From Tubiluchus corallicola (taxonomy: Eukaryota; Priapulida; Priapulimorpha; Priapulimorphida; Tubiluchidae), in the NCBI GenBank assembly GCA_030141605.1, contig JAQGDQ010000155.1:400001-455000 (forward strand): DNA of 55,000 bases. The letters are read 5' to 3'. Below are positions 51,901-55,000 of the stretch, piece by piece (position 1 is the first letter of the stretch; the number at the start of each line of letters is the position of its first letter). The notes below the pieces were generated by a model. It was given only the letters and a program-made list of their open reading frames with translations, was not told the DNA's origin and ran no database searches. Made by a program: the position numbers and the translations under genes.

Positions 51901-53253
51901 AACAGCGAAGAACTAGTGGCGCGAACGTGAAATTGTGTTTTTGTGGTAATTATTCTGTCACGTAAGTCATTTTTGAAAAAATAGTATGTACAATAAACTA
52001 TGCCATCTATAATTGGGGTCGTGCGTCGTTAAATAAGTTTTTAATCTATTATTTAATTATCAGAAATACTTTTGCAGTATTAATTGTGTTAAAATGTTTG
52101 GTTTTTATCGGATTTGAAAATGGGGTAGTATACGAAAAATCATCCTCTCTTTTTTTAAGATCCTTGTCGCAACAAACTGTATACATTATTTACAAAACAT
52201 GCAATAAGAATGGCTATTACAACACTGTCTGACAACAAGCTTACCACAAGACCACATTAGATGTAACTAGTAAATTGACAGTTAAAAATTCTATTCTACG
52301 AATATTTATGACTAATGCATCTCTTTGAAGATAGAAACTACTGGTAACGTTTAATGCAAAACATAAAGACATGTATACCTTATGATATTTTATAATTAAC
52401 AACATAGTTAAATTAATATTTTCCAAACAATAGCGCCTTCGAAAGATCATTACTTCCAAGTGCAGCTATATTAGGGTATTCAAGCAGCAATATTTAATTT
52501 AATTCATCAAACAGCTTTCCTAGCTTGTTGATATAATAGACAGAACAGTAAACGTGTTCAGCAGACTTAGATCTTAAGACCCGTTTAGACGATCAGTTTT
52601 TCTCCTCAAACTTTTAGGAGAAAACCTCTCCTCAGTTTTAGTTTGGCAAACTAGTTTGATCGTGTAAACAGTGAAACTGACAAACTTTTACTTTGACGAA
52701 CAAAGTTTGACGATATCAAACTCTCTTTAATTCATCAAACAAAAACTGACAAACTTAGTCACAGCAGCCAGTAGTGTTGCTTGCTCGTGACATCATGCCA
52801 ACTGTTCATTTTTGCGAGGGGGAGGAACTAATGTAAAACTTAGATTGGTTCCAGGGCTATTTTACCATCATTAAGTGTGCAATGTGCACGGACGTTGAAG
52901 TACACATATTCTAGAAATTGATCTCATTGGATAACATATTGCGACAGTACTGTAGGTTTATTATATAGGCGTTTGTCTTATACTTCACTATGCAGTTGGT
53001 CTTTATCCGAAATTTGATTTATGTAACAACGTTTGTAAACATAACCGAATTAAATAAAACAAATCTCCCAGCAACTTAACAGCTCAGCAGCTCATTAAAC
53101 TGAAGTATTTTACTCGAATTTATCTCAGTGTTTGTTATTGTTTATTTCAGAGAAATCGTTTAAAGCCATTAAACAGTAAATAGTTAATAACTTTTGAAAC
53201 CACTGGAAATTCTTAGCAACATTTTAACGCGAAAAATCCAGTTGTTTTGCTAC

Positions 53254-53320
<67 letters not shown>

Positions 53321-53986
53321 ACTCTCTCTCTCTCTCTCCTCTCACTCTCTGTCTGTCTCTCTATCTATCTATCTATCCATCCGTCCGTCCGTCCGTCCGT
53401 CTGTCTGTCTATCTATCTATCTATCTCCTGTCTTTTTCTCTTTCTCCTTCTTCTCTCATGGCCGTTGAGGTTCTTTTATATTGTTATTTATTTGTTATTT
53501 ATTTATTTATTTTATCTCCAAAGACAATCACATAACGACGCATCGACATCCAGTTTATTTTCGTCATTCTTGTAGCTGTAAATTTCTAAAACAGCTAAAT
53601 TTTTCATTCAGTTACTTTCTACGTTGACTGAACGCGGAGGCGCCCCTCATCGAATGCACAGAAGTCTATTAGGTCACGTCACCACATTATTAACTCTCTC
53701 CTAATTTATGAGACATGATTTCCTGCGTGTTTGTTGATTCTGATGAGAAATTTTTGTACAAGTTCCACCCACTAACGATCGTTTTCTACAATGAACAGAC
53801 AGCATCTGTTCAAGAAATCTCCATTTCTGCAGGGGGAGAAACAACTAAAAATAGGAGGTTGGGTTACAGAAGTAAGAAGAAAAAATAAGCACAGGAAGAG
53901 AAGAAAGAAGAATAGATTAAAAGAAAAACAAAAAATCGCTTACGTGTTTGTCTAGTCGTAAATTTTGTGCGTCGGCACACTCATAT
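25443..53986 (-). CDS. CPNE: Copine (two C2 domains plus copine/vWA domain), fifteen exons, 5' end outside window
   Basis: Exons on the minus strand: 53986-53944, 47787-47711, 46491-46460, 43878-43850, 41894-41791, 40946-40842, 39253-39212, 38423-38294, 36697-36483, 35796-35721, 34489-34362, 33666-33570, 31152-31095, 26789-26731 and 25616-25443. All phases join, giving about 456 residues; copines are usually about 540, so only the first part of C2A is missing. C2B keeps its calcium-loop aspartates ([23 protein letters not shown]). The copine domain has the MIDAS-like DFTAS motif, [20 protein letters not shown] and LTDGVVTDM, then FVTFKDYY and [13 protein letters not shown] near the end. Copines are cytosolic, calcium-dependent phospholipid-binding proteins that bind partners through the vWA-like domain. 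The C2A loop is atypical (YECAD instead of the usual YDxD). The paralogue cannot be assigned. Confidence 0.95.
26303..26535 (-). CDS. Possible orphan exon resembling adhesion-type GPCR TM3-TM4
   Basis: An open minus-strand frame inside the last copine intron. It has one hydrophobic segment ([20 protein letters not shown]), a short basic loop, a second hydrophobic segment ([14 protein letters not shown]) and then DYGSQFGCW. The order 'hydrophobic helix, loop, GxGLP helix, YG...CW' recalls TM3 to extracellular loop 2 of adhesion/secretin-class receptors. It ends at a donor-like CGATTT|GTATAA; the upstream acceptor (GATCAG) has a poor pyrimidine tract. No partner exons were found. It may be a pseudogene fragment, a nested exon or chance. 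Confidence 0.3.
26731..26789 (-). CDS. CPNE: Copine exon (vWA domain)
   Basis: Acceptor TAATAATTCAG, donor TGTCAG|GTAAGA. It encodes [19 protein letters not shown], the acidic stretch that precedes QFVTF in copines. Confidence 0.95.
27490..27599 (+). mobile_element. LINE reverse-transcriptase catalytic fragment
   Basis: The frame reads [16 protein letters not shown], then ACLFADE and a stop. PQGS...FLIY and FADE (normally FADD) are reverse-transcriptase core motifs. Antisense to copine, in its penultimate intron. Confidence 0.7.
27606..31094. other. Penultimate copine intron (31094-26790), unremarkable part
   Basis: Contains the pogo-like element at 29110-29905. Elsewhere (27700-29100 and 29910-31090) it is AT-rich with no exon, repeat or RNA gene that I can support. 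Confidence 0.5.
29110..29905. mobile_element. pogo/Tigger-like element, right end intact
   Basis: Ends CGTTAAGTGAGGACTTACTG, the reverse of the left end at 4056. Interior homologous to that copy. In the penultimate copine intron. Confidence 0.55.
31095..31152 (-). CDS. CPNE: Copine exon (vWA domain)
   Basis: Acceptor TTACATTATAG, donor CACAG|GTGAGT. It encodes [20 protein letters not shown]. Confidence 0.95.
31229..31812. repeat. Minisatellite, about 69-bp GC-richer unit, 8-9 copies
   Basis: The unit includes GTCGTCTTAACACATGATCA, CACTGCGCAGTTGCTCAGGG and CCCCACGAGCATAGTGG. It is clearly richer in G+C than its surroundings. The 23-codon-periodic open frame at 31630-31824 is a by-product. 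Confidence 0.9.
32071..33318. repeat. Minisatellite, 30-bp unit, about 41 copies, with higher-order structure
   Basis: Unit GTTTATAAATCAGCACCAAC plus TTTGTTACAG. Variants recur in blocks: positions 32281-32460 repeat at 32581-32760 (300 bp, ten units), while 32761-33300 repeats with a 180-bp period (six units). Lies in the copine intron between 33570 and 31152. The minus-strand frames encode a decapeptide repeat ([10 protein letters not shown]) only because 30 is divisible by three. Confidence 0.95.
33570..33666 (-). CDS. CPNE: Copine exon (vWA domain)
   Basis: Acceptor ATTTTTTCTAG, donor ATTCAA|GTAAGA. It encodes [20 protein letters not shown] then [12 protein letters not shown], including the MIDAS aspartate in LTDG. 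Confidence 0.95.
33745..34060. repeat. (CT)n tract in copine intron
   Basis: CT-rich with GTCACTCTTTC interruptions like those at 15928-16212. The long Ser/Leu frames here are not genes. Confidence 0.95.
34362..34489 (-). CDS. CPNE: Copine exon (vWA domain)
   Basis: Acceptor TTTACCCACAG, donor GCCAA|GTGAGT. It encodes [20 protein letters not shown] and [14 protein letters not shown]. Confidence 0.95.
34636..35502. mobile_element. hAT-type element, CAGTGGCCGCTCGT ends
   Basis: Left end CAGTGGCCGCTCGT, right end ACGAGCTGCAACTG, flanked by AGTTGTTC and AGTTGTAC (7 of 8 bases equal), the 8-bp duplication expected of hAT. A related copy lies at 39407-40299. No transposase frame. Sits in a copine intron. 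Confidence 0.65.
35721..35796 (-). CDS. CPNE: Copine exon (vWA domain)
   Basis: Acceptor ATTCTTTCAG, donor CATTG|GTAAGT. It encodes [18 protein letters not shown] and HDFPL. Confidence 0.95.
36483..36697 (-). CDS. CPNE: Copine exon (vWA domain, MIDAS)
   Basis: Acceptor GTCTTTTGCAG, donor GACAG|GTATGT. It encodes [20 protein letters not shown], then TASNGDP, STSLHYM and [14 protein letters not shown] is the DxTxS metal-site motif. This is the longest exon and the clearest family match in the gene. Confidence 0.97.
36735..36850 (-). repeat. Possible tRNA-derived SINE fragment
   Basis: On the minus strand, CAGTGGATCAAGTTAGAGAC (A-box-like) is followed by GATCGGTTCTCATCC (B-box-like). A single copy was seen, so this is tentative. 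Confidence 0.35.
37151..37928. mobile_element. TWA-type MITE copy D (778 bp)
   Basis: TAA and TTA flanks, ends AGGTACGACTTTTTTGAG and ACATGGAGCCGTAGCT. The left subterminal block is locally duplicated (TTTATAACAGTTTGTATTT occurs twice). Lies in a copine intron. Confidence 0.7.
38294..38423 (-). CDS. CPNE: Copine exon (end of C2B)
   Basis: Acceptor TTTTTTTCAG, donor GGTGTG|GTAAGT. It encodes [14 protein letters not shown] and [15 protein letters not shown], the lysine-rich end of C2B that is typical of copines. Confidence 0.95.
38626..38659 (-). other. Hammerhead-ribozyme-like core
   Basis: On the minus strand TTGATAATGAAC, AGTTT, GTTCGAAACCGG. GAAC and GTTC can pair as stem II and GAAAC follows, but the CUGAUGA box is altered. 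Confidence 0.3.
38860..39020. repeat. Hairpin repeat
   Basis: CAGAACTGTGAATATTAGGG and CCATTTTGTTACTGAATTCC at 38868-38920 are inverted at 38955-39014, with a central spacer of about 40 bases. Confidence 0.7.
39212..39253 (-). CDS. CPNE: Copine exon (C2B calcium loop 2)
   Basis: A 42-base exon, acceptor TCTTTTCTAG, donor CGGTGG|GTAAGT, encoding [13 protein letters not shown] with the loop 2 aspartates. Confidence 0.95.
39407..40299. mobile_element. hAT-type element, rearranged second copy
   Basis: Shares the body of 34636-35502 (TTCATCCTATCAAAAGTTCA, GTTACAGAT, GCGCTAGC blocks). The right end TTACGAGCCGCCACTG is intact; the left end is rearranged and an internal GGCGGCTCGTGTATA lies near 39727. 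Confidence 0.6.
40403..40840. repeat. Minisatellite, 31-bp unit, about 14 copies, next to a copine splice donor
   Basis: Unit AAATACAACTCAAGCAGCCA plus CCTTACCTTAC. On the transcribed (minus) strand each unit contains GTAAGGTAAGGTGGC, a 5' splice-site-like string. The array begins right at the genuine donor of the exon at 40842-40946. Confidence 0.9.
40842..40946 (-). CDS. CPNE: Copine exon (C2B core)
   Basis: Acceptor TTTTTTTCAG, donor GGAACAG|GTAAGC. It encodes [19 protein letters not shown], the NPxW signature of C2 domains. Its 5' splice site is followed by the 31-bp minisatellite. Confidence 0.95.
41164..41574. mobile_element. hAT-type MITE, CAGAGGC family copy 1
   Basis: Left end AAGGGCGTATCAAGAC, right end ATACGCCCCTG, flanked by TTTAATAT and CTTAATAT. 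Body shared with 47900-48176 and 46547-46770. Confidence 0.65.
41791..41894 (-). CDS. CPNE: Copine exon (C2B calcium loop 1)
   Basis: Acceptor TAATTTAG, donor GGAAG|GTATGC. It encodes [20 protein letters not shown] then [14 protein letters not shown], with the C2B loop 1 aspartates present. Confidence 0.95.
42100..42360 (-). mobile_element. Long-TIR MITE, reversed body fragment
   Basis: Contains the reverse of the GTGAAATTGTG...CTAGTGGCG...GCGTTTCCGAAAT body of the 51427 element. The small frame at 42098-42361 lies within it. Confidence 0.55.
42640..42755. repeat. Decayed short tandem repeat (TGCCATTTTTACCTAC-like)
   Basis: Six or so imperfect copies of a 16-20 bp unit built on TGTGCCATTTTTACC. 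Copine intron. Confidence 0.6.
43183..43814. mobile_element. TWA-type MITE copy E (632 bp)
   Basis: TAA and TTA flanks, ends AGGTAAGACTCTATATGT and ACATGGAGTCGTAGAT; interior as in copies B and D. Its right end is 35 bases downstream of a copine micro-exon. Confidence 0.7.
43850..43878 (-). CDS. CPNE: Copine micro-exon (start of C2B)
   Basis: A 29-base exon between TTTGTTTCAG and CCAAAC|GTAAGC encodes [10 protein letters not shown]. It corresponds to the conserved SAEEL block that opens C2B in copines. It lies just outside the right end of a TWA-type MITE. Confidence 0.8.
44225..44670. repeat. Fold-back element with ribozyme-like arms
   Basis: The arm 44233-44325 (CATGCCAAACGTTTCGACTA, ATCATCAGTGGTAAATTTAC) is inverted at 44565-44660. 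The spacer is about 240 bases and non-coding. Confidence 0.7.
44254..44295 (-). other. Hammerhead-ribozyme-like core in left arm
   Basis: On the minus strand: CTGATGA, then TGAC-AGCAGTAGCTA-GTC (possible stem II), then GAAAC, then GTTTGG. CUGAUGA and GAAA boxes are both exact; stem II has one unpaired base. The inverted arm at 44597-44637 has AAAAC in place of GAAAC. Confidence 0.4.
45655..46235. repeat. Dispersed repeat, about 570 bp, copy 1
   Basis: Blocks such as TTGAGGTGCAGTCTATGCAG and TGGTTGCTACGGACTTTG recur at 49735-50330. No ends or coding capacity recognised. The frame 45815-46078 falls inside it. Confidence 0.65.
46460..46491 (-). CDS. CPNE: Copine micro-exon (C2A-C2B linker)
   Basis: A 32-base exon between GATTTCAG and AAGAG|GTACTA encodes [10 protein letters not shown]. 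It is placed by phase (2 in, 1 out) and by its position between C2A and C2B. Confidence 0.75.
46547..46770. mobile_element. hAT-type MITE, CAGAGGC family copy 2, truncated
   Basis: It begins AGGGATGCATCAGAAC, shares the GCTGAT...GCCCATCTCTATT body, and loses its right end. Confidence 0.5.
47035..47690 (+). repeat. Dispersed repeat family (GCTTAAAAAATTCRTCTTGA), longest copy
   Basis: Blocks of this sequence recur at 8035-8410, 14015-14165, 24690-25060 and 25680-26130 (plus) and at 35900-36400 (minus). Shared motifs are CACCCTGG...GGTGAGCCAGCGACATTTTA, TAAGTCTTTCCAGCAGGTAA and TATATGACGTCATGTAGTGG. Non-coding, ends not resolved. Confidence 0.65.
47711..47787 (-). CDS. CPNE: Copine exon (C2A end)
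   Basis: Acceptor TTTTTTCAG, donor TTATC|GTAAGT. It encodes [17 protein letters not shown], the hallmark end of copine C2A. Phase 0 in, 2 out. Confidence 0.95.
47900..48176. mobile_element. hAT-type MITE, CAGAGGC family copy 3, intact
   Basis: Ends CAGAGGCATAT and ATATGCCCCTG with a perfect 8-bp duplication GTTAACAA at 47892-47899 and 48177-48184. 277 bp, non-coding. Confidence 0.8.
48783..49003. repeat. Direct duplication, about 110 bp, two copies
   Basis: GTACTTTACATTCAATATGC...ACTACAAGACATC (48790-48875) recurs as GTACTTTATGTTCAATATAC...ACTACAAGACATG (48907-48996), with scattered substitutions. Confidence 0.75.
49735..50330. repeat. Dispersed repeat, about 570 bp, copy 2
   Basis: Partner of 45655-46235 in the same orientation, both in copine introns. 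The minus-strand frame 49983-50234 falls inside it. Confidence 0.65.
50331..51426. other. Copine intron interior
   Basis: No recognisable feature. Two small frames (50538-50723, 51086-51298) have no family features. The rest of this large intron (47788-53943) carries the repeats listed separately. Confidence 0.5.
51427..52160. mobile_element. MITE with long (about 125 bp) terminal inverted repeats
   Basis: The left AAAGGAAGACAGGATGATTT and the right AAAATCATCCTCTCTTTTTT are the outer parts of arms that match over about 125 bp (inner block TTTCTGATAATTAAATAA). Partial copies at 17771-18312 and, reversed, 42100-42360. Confidence 0.65.
53257..53440. repeat. Compound (CT)n, (ATCT)n, (CGTC)n tract
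   Basis: Pure CT, then ATCT, CGTC, CTGT and again ATCT tetranucleotides. Copine intron. Confidence 0.95.
53944..53986 (-). CDS. CPNE: Copine exon (end of C2A loop)
   Basis: Acceptor TTATTTCAG, donor ACAAACAC|GTAAGC. It encodes [14 protein letters not shown], which continues directly into DFLG of the next exon, as in the copine C2A signature x-KHDFLG. Phase 2 in, 0 out. The upstream exon must lie beyond the right edge. Confidence 0.75.
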
Positions 53987-54164
53987 CTGAAATAATTAGA
54001 AAATAATATTCGATGAAAATCTTGAAACATAAACAAAGTTTAGATGCATTTAAAAGACAACAATAAAACTGCTTTAAGGTGTTTTAATGTAATTCCCCCT
54101 TTATATATTTTCGCTCTCTAGTATTAAATTAGCCATATGTAATGATAGGTAAAACGATTTGATA

Positions 54165-54449
54165 TGATCACTACCATCAACACCATCATCTTCATCATTA
54201 TCGTTATCATCATCATTATCATCATCATCAGCGTCATCATCATTATCATCATCATCACCACCACACCATTATCATCATTATCATCATCATCTCATCATCG
54301 TTATCGTCGTCGTCATCATCCTTATCACCGTCGTCGTCATTATCATGATCATCGTCGTCGTCGTCGTCGTCATCGTCGTCGTAATCATCATCATCGTCAT
54401 CGTCGTCATCATCATCATCGTTATCATCATCTCATCATCGTTATCATTT

Positions 54450-54496
<47 letters not shown>

Positions 54497-54500
54497 TACC
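54165..54500. repeat. (ATC)n-rich tract with GTC interruptions
   Basis: About 330 bases of ATC/GTC/TTATC triplets, 5' of the first visible copine exon. His- and Met-rich frames are artefacts. Confidence 0.95.
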
Positions 54501-55000
54501 ATCAAAGTGTCAAATTCAAACCCTAAACAACTATTCTTCTTAAAACTCTTTCAAGGGAACTTGGATTTTTTGCAGTAATTGATTGTACATAGATAATTTT
54601 CAGACAGCACTGTACAACACACTGCAAACAGTTTTTTCTCTCAACAGAAAAAAATTCATAGCTATGTAACGTTTAACTCTGTGACTTTTAATGATATTTA
54701 TCAAGGTTGATATAACACTTTTTAGGGCAGAAACTGTTTGCTTGCATTAATACTCAAAAAAGTTGTTAAATTTTATTTTATTTTAAACGTCTTTTTTACA
54801 AACTGAACGTCTCATGTTTATGATAACCGAGGCAACTAATAAACGCTATTTTTTAAAGTCTGACAAACTACCATTCAGCCCTCAAAGCCTTCTTAGTATT
54901 ACAGACTCCAACACTTGATCTCATTAGGCCTGTAGGTCCCCACTCTCACGTGATCTCGCAATTAACGACATTGTTTCTCATAGACGCGCTCGTTACGTGT
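54501..55000. other. Right edge, upstream of the first visible copine exon
   Basis: Should be a copine intron, since the upstream C2A exons are missing. I find no exon with a donor in phase 2 here. Confidence 0.45.

Noticed and set aside
52575-52670. Harbinger-like short element (GACCCGTTTAGACGATCAG with an inverse GATCGTGTAAAC)
   Set aside because: Only a short inverted pair, no clear target duplication or second copy in the window.
54164-54578. His/Ile- and Met-rich frames
   Set aside because: Trinucleotide (ATC)n repeat translated in different frames.

Overview
This is an AT-rich, repeat-laden window of animal (metazoan) nuclear DNA. It has spliced genes with GT-AG introns, abundant microsatellites and minisatellites, tRNA-derived SINEs, LINE remnants and several families of short DNA transposons. 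The gene families (copine, CADHERIN-like/PC-esterase protein, HSF-type winged helix) and the repeat mix suggest an invertebrate, probably marine. The sequence alone does not let me name a phylum. There is no bacterial-style operon, CRISPR array or rRNA.

Three spliced genes can be rebuilt from splice sites and reading phase. (1) Minus strand, 9703 down to 1286 and off the left edge: nine exons whose phases all join. They encode a type II membrane protein with a basic stem, a cadherin-like beta-sandwich and the start of a GDSL/PC-esterase domain (GDST motif), best matched to CPED1. (2) Plus strand, 16241 to 21125: three exons encoding a small protein with a divergent heat-shock-factor type DNA-binding domain that is split by an intron. 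(3) Minus strand, 53986 down to 25443 and entering from the right edge: fifteen exons, again perfectly phased, encoding a copine from the end of its first C2 domain through the second C2 domain and the copine/vWA domain to the stop codon. A single possible exon resembling TM3-TM4 of an adhesion-type GPCR (26303-26535, minus) lies inside the last copine intron. I see no evidence that the three genes share a pathway.

The rest is introns and intergenic DNA. Main contents: long (GA)n/(CT)n tracts, (ATC)n tracts, minisatellites with units of about 71, 68, 69, 30 and 31 bp, a five-copy MITE family with 3-bp TWA target duplications (PIF/Harbinger-like), hAT-type elements with 8-bp duplications, pogo/Tigger-like TIR elements, fold-back elements that carry hammerhead-ribozyme-like motifs, LINE reverse-transcriptase fragments and tRNA-derived SINEs.

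The most unusual structures are the 31-bp minisatellite directly downstream of a copine 5' splice site, in which every unit repeats a splice-donor-like sequence; the 30-bp minisatellite with two successive higher-order periods (300 and 180 bp) in another copine intron; and the fold-back elements with ribozyme-like cores.
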